A DNA stretch of 64,000 bases, taken from contig NZ_JHEG04000001.1 of the NCBI RefSeq assembly GCF_000760695.4, positions 3,010,452-3,074,451 of the forward strand, read 5' to 3'. This document shows, piece after piece, positions 19,782 to 27,644 of the stretch. The translations under genes were made by a program, and so were the position numbers. The DNA is from Tolypothrix bouteillei VB521301. GTDB lineage: Bacteria > Cyanobacteriota > Cyanobacteriia > Cyanobacteriales > Nostocaceae. The notes under the pieces were generated by a model. The model was not told where the DNA came from and made no database searches. It saw only the letters and a program-made list of their open reading frames with translations. Every line of letters starts with the position of its first letter. Position 1 is the first letter of the stretch.

Positions 19782-20147
19782 ATGATTTCACCAGAAGTTA
19801 ACACAAAATCCAGCGAGCATAGCTTGGAGGCAATGAGGCATTTTTCCGAACAATACGCAAAGCGCACGGGAACTTACTTTTGTTCTGAACCTTCCGTAAC
19901 TGCAGTTGTGATTGAAGGGCTAGCCAAGCACAAAGACGAACTAGGAGCGCCCTTGTGTCCCTGTCGCCATTATGAAGACAAAGAAGCAGAAGTCAAAGCC
20001 ACTTTTTGGAATTGCCCCTGCGTTCCAATGCGAGAGCGGAAAGAATGCCATTGTATGCTATTTTTGACTCCAGAAAATGAATTCGCTGGGGACAAACAAG
20101 AAATCTCTTTAGACACAATTAAAGAAATTAGAGAGACCATGGCATGA
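19782..20147 (+). CDS. ftrC: Ferredoxin-thioredoxin reductase catalytic chain
   Basis: 121 residues. All family cysteines are present: TYFCSEP, APLCPCRHYEDK, FWNCPCVPMRERKECHCMLFL, providing the 4Fe-4S cluster ligands and the redox disulfide. FTR passes electrons from photosynthetically reduced ferredoxin to thioredoxin, in complex with the variable chain (ftrV, not in this window). The stop overlaps the start of the DUF309 gene (ATGGCATGA), indicating translational coupling. Confidence 0.97.
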   Translation: MISPEVNTKSSEHSLEAMRHFSEQYAKRTGTYFCSEPSVTAVVIEGLAKHKDELGAPLCPCRHYEDKEAEVKATFWNCPCVPMRERKECHCMLFLTPENEFAGDKQEISLDTIKEIRETMA

Positions 20148-20536
20148 ACGAAAGAATGCCAGAAGAGTTTTGGCAAGGTGTAGAGCAGTTTAATACCGGG
20201 CAGTATTATGACTGCCATGACACTTTAGAGGCTTTGTGGATTGAAGCCACAGAGCCAGAAAAAACTTTTTATCAAGGCATTCTGCAAATTGCGGTAGCGC
20301 TCTATCATTTGGGTAACAACAACTTACGGGGAGCAGCGATTTTGCTTGGAGAAGGCAGCAATCGCCTGCGACGTTACCCATCGGATTACGGAGGTATTGA
20401 TGTGGATGAATTATTAGATCGGAGTGCGACACTGCTGACAACATTACAACAAGCAGAGCTAGAAAAGCTTGCTACTTTTAACTTGAATCGAGAGGAAGCC
20501 TCGCTTCTACCCAAGATTGTACGAATCGATCGCTAG
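20144..20536 (+). CDS. DUF309 domain protein
   Basis: 130 residues. Family pattern FWQGVEQFNTGQYYDCHDTLEALWIEATEPEKTFYQGILQIAVALYHLGNNNLRGA is clear (residues ~6-65). All-helical, cytoplasmic, function unknown. It overlaps ftrC by four bases, so it is made from the same transcript; this coupling suggests but does not prove a link to thioredoxin-dependent regulation. Confidence 0.92.
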   Translation: MNERMPEEFWQGVEQFNTGQYYDCHDTLEALWIEATEPEKTFYQGILQIAVALYHLGNNNLRGAAILLGEGSNRLRRYPSDYGGIDVDELLDRSATLLTTLQQAELEKLATFNLNREEASLLPKIVRIDR

Positions 20537-20790
20537 GGGTGAGGGATTGGGGGCGCAAGGGATTGCGCCCGTACAGAAGTAGATCGAAAATCTAAAACTA
20601 GATATATTATCAGCTTTTTTACGACTATTCTCTATTTGTAAAATCTTGTAATGAAACCTAACGAGTCAAGAAAGCGTCTAAAACTTTAGCTAGTAGCGCT
20701 CCTTAGATAATTCAAATTGTGTATTGTATCTCAAAGGAGAAGTACTTGCGAGAATTAAAATAACAGGCGAGTTCTTAATTGCCAACTTAT

Positions 20791-21294
20791 ATGAAGCCCC
20801 AATACCAATTCCCTCAAATTAAAACGCGCTATTTTGGATTAGCCTTGCTGCTCGGTGCTGCACTCACAAGTGCGATCGCATTACCCAGCCAAGTACAAAC
20901 AGCTACCGCACAAACGCCTCAAACTTCTGCACAGCAAAACCGTCCTCTGTACATCCGTGGCAAAGTCCAAGAATATAACTCGAAAACACAAGTGGCAACT
21001 GTTCGCGGCGATGTAGAACTCGTCTATCCAGCCCGAGGTATTCAAGCAACCGCAGCACAAGCACAATACTTCACTCGCGAACGTCAGATTATTCTCAGTG
21101 GCAACGTCTACGTATTGCAAGAGGGACGCAATAGTATTAAAGCTGAAACGGTAACTTATTTGATTGACGAAGGACGATTTGTTGCTACACCCAAGCAAGG
21201 TCGTCAGGTAGAATCCATTTATATCGTTAACGATAACAACAACCCAACGGCTGCACCTGCTCCTGCAACACCACCTTTAAAGAAACCTAATTAG
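20791..21294 (+). CDS. LptA/OstA-like periplasmic lipopolysaccharide transport protein
   Basis: 167 residues from the ATG at 20791 (a TTG at 20779 is also in frame). Signal peptide with core YFGLALLLGAALTSAIALP. The mature part has the OstA beta-jellyroll pattern: LYIRGKVQEYNSKTQVATVRGDVELVYPARGIQATAAQAQYFTRERQIILSGNVYV. LptA bridges the periplasm carrying lipopolysaccharide to the outer membrane. It is followed by lptB and an LptF/G permease, forming an export cluster. Confidence 0.88.
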   Translation: MKPQYQFPQIKTRYFGLALLLGAALTSAIALPSQVQTATAQTPQTSAQQNRPLYIRGKVQEYNSKTQVATVRGDVELVYPARGIQATAAQAQYFTRERQIILSGNVYVLQEGRNSIKAETVTYLIDEGRFVATPKQGRQVESIYIVNDNNNPTAAPAPATPPLKKPN

Positions 21295-21383
21295 TTAAAA
21301 TTGGCAATTGGGAAGCGGGCGTTGGTTATGAATACCTCTCACTTGTCTCCCATGTCTCCTTGTCCCTAACCCCTAACCTTAGA

Positions 21384-22112
21384 GTGAAAATTGTCTTAGA
21401 GAATGTTCATAAATCCTATGGCAAGCGCGTCATTGTCAATCGCGTCAACATTTCGGTTGGCCAGGGAGAAATCGTTGGTTTACTCGGTCCTAATGGCGCA
21501 GGTAAAACTACAACTTTTTACATAGCTACGGGTTTGGAAAAGCCAGATCGGGGAACTGTTTGGTTGGATAAAATGGATGTGACGCCACTGCCAATGCACA
21601 AACGAGCAAGGCTGGGCATTGGATATCTTGCACAGGAAGCCAGTATTTTTCGTCAGCTGACTGTACGGGAAAATATTTTGTTAGTACTGGAACAAACCAA
21701 TGTCCCTCGTTCGGAATGGTCGCGGAGACTGGATATGTTACTGCAAGAGTTTCGTTTGGAAAAAGTCGCTAAAAGCAAAGGAATTCAACTTTCTGGCGGC
21801 GAACGACGCCGAACGGAATTAGCACGGGCTTTGGCTGCAGGAAAAGATGGACCAAAATTTTTGCTTTTGGATGAACCCTTTGCTGGAGTCGATCCCATTG
21901 CTGTCTCAGAAATTCAGGAAATTGTGGCTCAATTGAGCGATCGCAATATGGGTATCCTAATTACAGACCATAACGTTCGCGAAACTCTTGCCATTACCGA
22001 TCGCGGTTATATTATGCGTGAAGGGCAAATTCTGGCTTCTGGCACATCCGATGAACTTTACAAAAATCCTTTGGTACGTCAGTACTACTTAGGAGATAAT
22101 TTTCAGGTATAG
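21384..22112 (+). CDS. lptB: LPS export ABC transporter ATP-binding protein LptB
   Basis: 242 residues from the GTG at 21384 (MKIVLENVHKSYGKR); this matches the usual LptB length, and the longer TTG frame from 21360 adds residues from a repeat-like spacer. Walker A GPNGAGKTT, signature LSGGERRRTELARAL, Walker B FLLLDEPFAGVDP, switch His in ITDHNVRETL. It powers LptF/G, encoded next. Confidence 0.93.
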   Translation: MKIVLENVHKSYGKRVIVNRVNISVGQGEIVGLLGPNGAGKTTTFYIATGLEKPDRGTVWLDKMDVTPLPMHKRARLGIGYLAQEASIFRQLTVRENILLVLEQTNVPRSEWSRRLDMLLQEFRLEKVAKSKGIQLSGGERRRTELARALAAGKDGPKFLLLDEPFAGVDPIAVSEIQEIVAQLSDRNMGILITDHNVRETLAITDRGYIMREGQILASGTSDELYKNPLVRQYYLGDNFQV

Positions 22113-22265
22113 TCGAGGGCTTCAAGATTTAAATTTTCAATAAATTATTTTATTAATATTTTTTATTTTTTAACTATTTATCTTGATTACTCATTCTTGA
22201 GATTCTTATAAATCAGAAATCTCAAGTCGAAGGTGCCATTGTTAACTTTAAAGAACCAATGACAA

Positions 22266-23438
22266 ATGACACAAACTAAGTCTTTCTACACTTTAAATTC
22301 TCTGTTGCCCTTTTCGCTCATGGATCGTTACCTCGTCAGCGAATTAGTCCCACCATTTTTGTTTGGCGTAGGAGCATTTACATCAATCGGTGTTTCAATT
22401 GATGTTGTCTTTGAATTAATCAGAAAAATAGTTGAATCCGGTTTACCTTTAACCATTGCCATTCAAGTTTTCTTCCTGAAAATGTCAGGTTTCATCGTCT
22501 ATGCTTTTCCCATGTCCACACTTTTAGCGACGTTGATGACCTACAGTCGTCTTTCTAGCGAAAGCGAACTTATTGCCTTACGTGGATGTGGGGTGAGTGT
22601 TTACCGCATGGTACTAACGGCAGTCATGTTGAGTCTTGTCGTTACGGGATTATCATTTTTGTTTAACGAGCAACTTGTACCCGCAGCAAATTATCAAGCA
22701 TCTCAAATTTTAGACAAGGCATTAAAGTCAGATCAACCTGCGATCGTGAAGCGACAAAATCTCTTTTACCCGGAGTACCAAAAGGTCAAGCAGGAGGAAG
22801 GAGTTAAGAAAAAAGTTTTGACACGCTTGTTCTACGCGGACGAATTTGATGGAAAACAGATGAAAGGCTTGACCATTTTAGACCGTTCCCAAGAGGGGGT
22901 GAATCAAATTGTTGTTGCAGAATCAGGGGAATGGAATCCCGGTCAAAATGTTTGGGATTTTTACAACGGTACTATTTATCTAGTTGCTTCAGATAGCTCA
23001 TACCGCAATATTGTACGATTTGAACGCCAACAACTAAAATTACCGCGTACAGCGTTGGACTTAGCACAGAAAAGCCGAGATTATGGCGAAATGAATATAG
23101 CCCAAGCATTAGAACAACTGGAAATTGAGCGTTTGGGCGGTGATGAGCAAAAAATTCGCAAACTCCAAGTTCGGATTCAACAGAAAATCTCCTTACCTTT
23201 TGTCTGTGTTGTTTTTGGTTTGGTTGGTGCAGCAATGGGAACGATACCACAACGAACTGGTAGAGGAACAAGTTTTGGTATTAGCGTGATCGTTATTTTC
23301 ACTTACTATTTGCTGTGGTTTATTAGTGGTGCGATGGGGGAAGCCGGTGTTCTTTCGCCGTTTATGGCTGCTTGGTTGTCAAATTTCATTGGCTTGGTAA
23401 TAGGTTTAAATCTCTTATCACGGGTAGCCCAAAGGTAA
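22266..23438 (+). CDS. LptF/LptG family permease
   Basis: 390 residues. Six membrane helices in the LptF/G arrangement: three N-terminal (LVPPFLFGVGAFTSIGVSI..., FPMSTLLATLMTYSRLSSESELIALRGCGVS, VLTAVMLSLVVTGLSFLF), a periplasmic beta-jellyroll domain (about residues 140-290) and three C-terminal helices (SLPFVCVVFGLVGAAMG..., FGISVIVIFTYYLLWFI...). It extracts LPS from the inner membrane together with LptB. Only one such permease is here, as is common in cyanobacteria. Confidence 0.92.
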   Translation: MTQTKSFYTLNSLLPFSLMDRYLVSELVPPFLFGVGAFTSIGVSIDVVFELIRKIVESGLPLTIAIQVFFLKMSGFIVYAFPMSTLLATLMTYSRLSSESELIALRGCGVSVYRMVLTAVMLSLVVTGLSFLFNEQLVPAANYQASQILDKALKSDQPAIVKRQNLFYPEYQKVKQEEGVKKKVLTRLFYADEFDGKQMKGLTILDRSQEGVNQIVVAESGEWNPGQNVWDFYNGTIYLVASDSSYRNIVRFERQQLKLPRTALDLAQKSRDYGEMNIAQALEQLEIERLGGDEQKIRKLQVRIQQKISLPFVCVVFGLVGAAMGTIPQRTGRGTSFGISVIVIFTYYLLWFISGAMGEAGVLSPFMAAWLSNFIGLVIGLNLLSRVAQR

Positions 23439-23579
23439 AATAAAATCAAAACTCCTCAGTATTATAATGAATTGTTATCTTGAAGCGAGTAGGATAGAAG
23501 TATAGCTCTACTTCGGTTGAGAGATTGCTTCCAGGGTTGGGCTTGACAAGATTAAGAGTTAATTTCAATACTACCGCTC

Positions 23580-25019
23580 ATGCCACAACGTCACTACCCT
23601 CCCGCTTCTTTACGCTATTTCAAAGCCCGGTTATGGAACTTAGCAAGACCTGGTTTTTGGGGAACAGCCATTTTTTTATCTGTTGTAGGACTGGTTGTTA
23701 AGGAGTATTGGGTACAATCAGATTTGACAGACAGACAAGAAAATCTGGTTAATGCCAACAAATCTACTAACACTTCTCTGACACCAGAAGACAAAGCCAT
23801 TGCTGCTGACATAGATAATTTGCCCTTATTGGTTAATGAGTCTGTACCAGCAAACGTACCAAAAGTAAAAAATCCCAACAAAAATCAAGCAAATAAGAAC
23901 AAAACTTTATTGGAGAGACTCAACACTCAAACTCAGAGTTCTGCAAGTAATAATAATACATCAAGCGCGGAGAGCAGAGCGGGTAACTCTGCATCAAGTA
24001 ATAAGATAGAAAATCCTTTTTTGGCACAAGCAGAAACTTTGCTAAAGTTTAGTAACTCGCAAGATACAACTCAGCCAACATCTTCTCAAACTGCGGTAGG
24101 ACAAACTTCTTCGAGTTTAGGTATTGGGTTGAACAATGGAACTGAAGTCAAGCAAAATACAACCCAAGAAAGCCCGTTACAAACAGCACTTAATAAATCA
24201 ACAAGTCAAAATCAGATTAGTCAGGTTAATACCACCTCAACTCAACTTAACCCTTTCAATTCTCTAACATCACCAATAAGTCGTACACCCGTTCAAAATC
24301 CCAATTCTAGCAATGGGTTGATTGGAGTTGGAAGCAACAATGTTTCATCTTCTGGATTGGGATCTACTCAACCACCATTTACAAATCAGCAGCAAACTTC
24401 CGTATATGGAACAACGGGCTATACACAACAAAGCATAAATCAGCTGTCAAATCTTAACTATGGCAGTGGTTACAACACACAACCGGGAATAGGTGTTCAA
24501 CCGCAATATATTAACTTTGGCACAAATTACACCCAGCAAGGACAGACGGGGCTTTTGCCACAAAATCCCACGCTGGGGACTAATTATACGCAGCCATTAC
24601 CCGTCAATCAACTGCAAAATACTATTCCGTCTACAGGTTACGTGCAACCAGGTGTAACAAACCAACCACAAATAAATCAGCTACCAAGTTCTTCCGTACA
24701 GCCAACGCAATTGTACCAACCCCAAAATTTTTATACAAATCGTGACGATCGCCGTTTGGTTGACTTTGTCGATTTAACAAGACGTAGGAGTGGCTATAAT
24801 AGCAGTGTTAACAGCAGTCCGTCATTGCCCGCAGTGTCATCGCAAACACCATCTGTCCCATCGGTTTCTGCTCCCGTACCTTACTATAACTCCATTCCAA
24901 ATCAAGGTACCGTTATCACTTCTCCCAATTCTTCCGTTCCCAACTATGGAAGTTCGAGCTTGCAACAATCTATTCCTCAGTATAACTATTCATCCCCCGG
25001 TCAACTTCCCGGACAATAA
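23580..25019 (+). CDS. Gln/Asn/Ser-rich single-pass membrane protein
   Basis: 479 residues. One N-terminal membrane helix (FWGTAIFLSVVGLVV) after a basic leader, then about 430 residues of low complexity dominated by Q, N, S, T, P, G and Y, with imperfect repeats around NYTQQGQTGLLPQNPTLGTNYTQPLPV. Near the C-terminus an odd charged patch RDDRRLVDFVDLTRRRSGY interrupts the pattern. Probably extracytoplasmic and intrinsically disordered. Not recognised. It follows the Lpt cluster on the same strand, 141 bp away. Confidence 0.7.
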   Translation: MPQRHYPPASLRYFKARLWNLARPGFWGTAIFLSVVGLVVKEYWVQSDLTDRQENLVNANKSTNTSLTPEDKAIAADIDNLPLLVNESVPANVPKVKNPNKNQANKNKTLLERLNTQTQSSASNNNTSSAESRAGNSASSNKIENPFLAQAETLLKFSNSQDTTQPTSSQTAVGQTSSSLGIGLNNGTEVKQNTTQESPLQTALNKSTSQNQISQVNTTSTQLNPFNSLTSPISRTPVQNPNSSNGLIGVGSNNVSSSGLGSTQPPFTNQQQTSVYGTTGYTQQSINQLSNLNYGSGYNTQPGIGVQPQYINFGTNYTQQGQTGLLPQNPTLGTNYTQPLPVNQLQNTIPSTGYVQPGVTNQPQINQLPSSSVQPTQLYQPQNFYTNRDDRRLVDFVDLTRRRSGYNSSVNSSPSLPAVSSQTPSVPSVSAPVPYYNSIPNQGTVITSPNSSVPNYGSSSLQQSIPQYNYSSPGQLPGQ

Positions 25020-25685
25020 GAACCAGTAAGAAGCATTTCTTCACGGAGCGGCTTGCTCTAGAGACAAAATTTCTTGCTTCTCGATCGCAACTTGGGCTGC
25101 ACTTAATTATGACATTACGCATAGCCCCCCTTTTTAAGGTTACGGTATACACACAAGTCTTATATAGTGCATTCTTACGGTTTCGATCCCCCCTAACCCC
25201 CCTTAAAAAAAGGGGGAACTTCATTCCAATTCTCCCTTTTTACGATGTTTCATCTCTTTTCTAAAGATCTGTACACCACCGTAGCTTTTTAAGGAGTTGG
25301 GGGGGAGCGACAACATGTAAAATACCCAAAATGGCGTTGAGGTTGCGTAAGTCCTATTAATGTAGCTACCTCGTAAATCCATGTAAAAAAGGGGGGAATA
25401 ACCTCCTAAATTCTCCTTGTTCGGGGGGATTTAGGAGGTCTAAAGTTTTGATACCTTAGAGACTTCTTTGAAAACATTCTCTGTGCTTTGTGAGCTTTTT
25501 TAGAATACCCCTCCACTTTAAAAACATCCTAGAAATGCCTGCTAGTGAAGGATTACTTTGAAGAAACAGCAAAAAAGCTGCTAATAGTAGAAATATAAAT
25601 AAAGCTAAGATAATTATATCCAACTTAATAAGTTTTATTTAGTCTGCAAATTCCCCAACCTTCAGAAGTAAGTGCGAGGCAGCTA
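25020..25685. repeat. Intergenic repeat-rich region
   Basis: Contains poly-C/poly-G repeat units (around 25122-25215, with CCCCCCTTAAAAAAAGGGGGA), a perfect 11-bp inverted repeat ACCTCCTAAAT (25401-25411) / ATTTAGGAGGT (25429-25439), and a lone TGCGTAAGTCCT end at about 25338 like that of the MITE at 4795. No gene is supported. The last 100 bases should hold the promoter of the LCP gene. Confidence 0.55.
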
Positions 25686-27086
25686 GTGACCAGTAAAAAA
25701 TCTTTAGTGGCAGAAAATGATGGTGTTGAAACATCTAACAAAACACGTTGGAAGTGGCTGTGGTTGGGGATGGGTGCGATCGCACTGATTTCCGCAACAT
25801 TAGGGGGGCTGCTTGCAGTTTCTATGACGAGCACACCTTTGATGCAGACAAAGCTGACCCCAAAGGAAGCGGAAGTTTTTGAGAGCGATCGCCTGACTGG
25901 AGAAGGGCTAAAATTTTCAGAGTTAACTCGTCCTGTCAACATTTTAGTTATGGGGATGAGTGTACTGCCAACAGATGTTCAAAACCCACCAGCGGGAGTG
26001 AAAAATCGCGGTTACTTACCCCAAGTTAACTCCTTTAGCGGTCTTACCGACGTCATGCTGTTAGTAAGACTTAACCCAGAGGAAAAAAAAATAGTTATTC
26101 TTTCTGTTCCTAGAGATACTCGTGTCTCTTTAGAAGGACATGGTGTTGTTAAAATCAATGCAGCTAACGTTGTAGGTGGACCAGCTTTAAGTGCCAAAAC
26201 AGTCAGCGAACTATTAGGTGGAGTAGAAATTGACCGCTATATCAGAATTAACGTTTTAGGCGTTAACAAGTTAATTGATGCTTTGGGAGGCGTCACAGTT
26301 GATGTTCCCTATGATATGAAGTATAGAGATGATTCTCAACACTTATATATCAACTTAAAGAAAGGAAAACAACATCTTAACGGTGACAAAACCCTACAAA
26401 TGTTGCGTTTCCGTAATGATGGACGTGGCGATATTGGTCGAGTTGAGCGACAGCACATAGTGATGCGATCGCTAGCAGAGCAAACCCTCAATCCCGCTTT
26501 GTTAGCACGATTTCCCAAAATTCTTAATGTTGTCCGGTCTCATCTTGACACCAATTTGACAATTGAGGAAATATTGACCCTTGTTAATTTTGGAGTGCAA
26601 ACAGGTAACTCGAATATGGAAACGCTAACGCTTCCAGGTAGAGCCAGCACGCATCATGAGTATAAAACCAGTTATTGGATACCAAATGCCAAGCAGATTG
26701 AAAAAATGGCGATCGACTACTTTAATCTGCAGGTCATGAACCTACCGCAAACCTCCGACTCAACTCTACGACAAGTTGTCATTAAAGACAGCACGGCTAG
26801 CGATAGCGAAAGCCTGCAAAATTTAATGCGTTCGTTAGAACTCGTCGGTTACTCTGGTGTTTACGTACCTGAACCTTGGCGCGAACCTTTAGATACAACT
26901 TACATTATTGTCAGAAATGGAAATCGCGACACTGCCGACGCACTTCGCGCTGCTTTGGGATTTGGAGAAGTGCGCGTGCAAGATGAAGGCAGCTTTGACT
27001 CAAATATTACCATTGACTCGCCTGTGACTATTGTTTTGGGTAAGGATTGGTTGGAACAACAAAATAGCACCAATCTTTCCTACTAA
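25686..27086 (+). CDS. LytR-CpsA-Psr (LCP) family cell-wall ligase
   Basis: 466 residues, GTG start. Short cytoplasmic N-terminus, one membrane helix (WLWLGMGAIALISATLGGLLAV), then the LCP domain (about residues 75-240): NILVMGMS, GLTDVMLLVRLNPEEKKIVILSVPRDTRV (with the conserved D and R residues), KINAANVVGG and LRFRNDGRGDIGRVERQ. A C-terminal LytR_C-like domain follows (RQVVIKDSTASD ... ALGFGEVRVQDEGS). LCP enzymes attach glycopolymers to peptidoglycan or proteins in the periplasm. Confidence 0.93.
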   Translation: MTSKKSLVAENDGVETSNKTRWKWLWLGMGAIALISATLGGLLAVSMTSTPLMQTKLTPKEAEVFESDRLTGEGLKFSELTRPVNILVMGMSVLPTDVQNPPAGVKNRGYLPQVNSFSGLTDVMLLVRLNPEEKKIVILSVPRDTRVSLEGHGVVKINAANVVGGPALSAKTVSELLGGVEIDRYIRINVLGVNKLIDALGGVTVDVPYDMKYRDDSQHLYINLKKGKQHLNGDKTLQMLRFRNDGRGDIGRVERQHIVMRSLAEQTLNPALLARFPKILNVVRSHLDTNLTIEEILTLVNFGVQTGNSNMETLTLPGRASTHHEYKTSYWIPNAKQIEKMAIDYFNLQVMNLPQTSDSTLRQVVIKDSTASDSESLQNLMRSLELVGYSGVYVPEPWREPLDTTYIIVRNGNRDTADALRAALGFGEVRVQDEGSFDSNITIDSPVTIVLGKDWLEQQNSTNLSY

Positions 27087-27197
27087 GGGACAAGGGGGAC
27101 AAGGGAGACAAGGGAGAGTGGTTCGTAACTCCTCCGCTCTTGCGGTGTTTCATCCCCTTGATAATCGTAAGGCTGTTTTTGGTGGAGCGCTCTGAAG

Positions 27198-27226
27198 TTG
27201 ACAAATTATCTAGGTTCGGTTACAAC
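27198..27226 (+). promoter_or_regulatory. Candidate promoter of the thrS2 leader
   Basis: TTGACA (27198-27203) and TACAAC (27221-27226) separated by 17 bases. A start near 27233 would give a leader of about 410 nt containing both Thr-rich leader peptides and both terminators before the synthetase ATG at 27645. Predicted by eye only. Confidence 0.45.
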
Positions 27227-27275
27227 ATAAAATATGCACCGCATATTCTATTGAGCAAAAACAAAATTTTTAATC

Positions 27276-27344
27276 ATGCAACTTCAGATGCCTCTGACAA
27301 CCCGAACACGAACTACCCAGACTACCAGTATGGGAGGGTTGTGA
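27276..27344 (+). CDS. Threonine-rich leader peptide 1 (attenuator)
   Basis: A 22-codon frame, ATG at 27276 and TGA at 27342. Six of ten residues at positions 8-17 are Thr (T-T-R-T-R-T-T-Q-T-T) and the peptide ends S-M-G-G-L. The last codons contain GGGAGGGTT (27332-27340), which is perfectly complementary to AACCCTCCC (27381-27389), the 5' strand of the terminator downstream. This is the layout of ribosome-mediated transcription attenuation: stalling at Thr codons when Thr-tRNA is scarce would free the antiterminator strand. No good ribosome site is visible, which is the weak point. Confidence 0.72.
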   Translation: MQLQMPLTTRTRTTQTTSMGGL

Positions 27345-27379
27345 GGCGAGGATATTGACTCACAAATCATAAGACTGTG

Positions 27380-27415
27380 AAACCCTCCCAGTAACTGCTT
27401 GGGGGGTTTTTGGTT
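27380..27415 (+). terminator. Attenuator terminator 1
   Basis: AAACCCTCC (27380-27388) pairs with GGGGGGTTT (27401-27409) with one G-U pair, extended by AG/CT near the loop, and is followed by a T-rich tract (TTTTTGGTTTTT). Its 5' strand can alternatively pair with the end of leader peptide 1. Confidence 0.75.
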
Positions 27416-27480
27416 TTTACGGAAGATCGTTTGCAGACATAGCAAACAATAAGAATTTAACTATCAAAGTAGGCAAACAA

Positions 27481-27552
27481 ATGTTTTTTTTCGCTGACTT
27501 TATAACAACCACTACCACTACCACCGAGATCGCGCCTGGAGGGACGACGTGA
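27481..27552 (+). CDS. Threonine-rich leader peptide 2 (attenuator)
   Basis: A 23-codon frame, ATG at 27481 and TGA at 27550. Residues 9-15 are seven consecutive Thr (codons ACA ACC ACT ACC ACT ACC ACC at 27505-27525), and the last two residues are also Thr: nine Thr of 23. AGG lies seven bases before the ATG. Codons 19-21 (CCTGGAGGG, 27535-27543) can pair with CCCTCCTGG of the terminator at 27582, with eight of nine bases matching, giving an antiterminator. A ribosome held in the Thr run would leave this strand free; a freely moving one would cover it. Confidence 0.85.
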   Translation: MFFFADFITTTTTTTEIAPGGTT

Positions 27553-27581
27553 AGTGATTTGTTGCGTAGCAAGCAAGATTC

Positions 27582-27612
27582 TCCCCTCCTGGTAAACCAG
27601 GAGGGGATTTTT
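27582..27612 (+). terminator. Attenuator terminator 2
   Basis: Perfect 11-bp stem TCCCCTCCTGG (27582-27592), loop TAAA, CCAGGAGGGGA (27597-27607), followed by TTTTTATTT. A very strong intrinsic terminator placed 30 nt before the thrS2 start codon, so it can only make sense as a regulated attenuator, or else it silences the gene. Confidence 0.92.
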
Positions 27613-27644
27613 ATTTGTAAACAATACTTAGGAGATTGACACCA

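Noticed and set aside
27150..27280. Zur box for a zinc-responsive ThrRS
   Set aside because: GATAATCGTAAGG near 27160 matches only half of the expected palindrome, so zinc control is not supported by the sequence.
27140..27358. 72-codon plus-strand frame upstream of thrS2
   Set aside because: It overlaps leader peptide 1 in another frame, has no ribosome site, and reads through the promoter; the Thr-rich frame with its matched terminator explains the region better.
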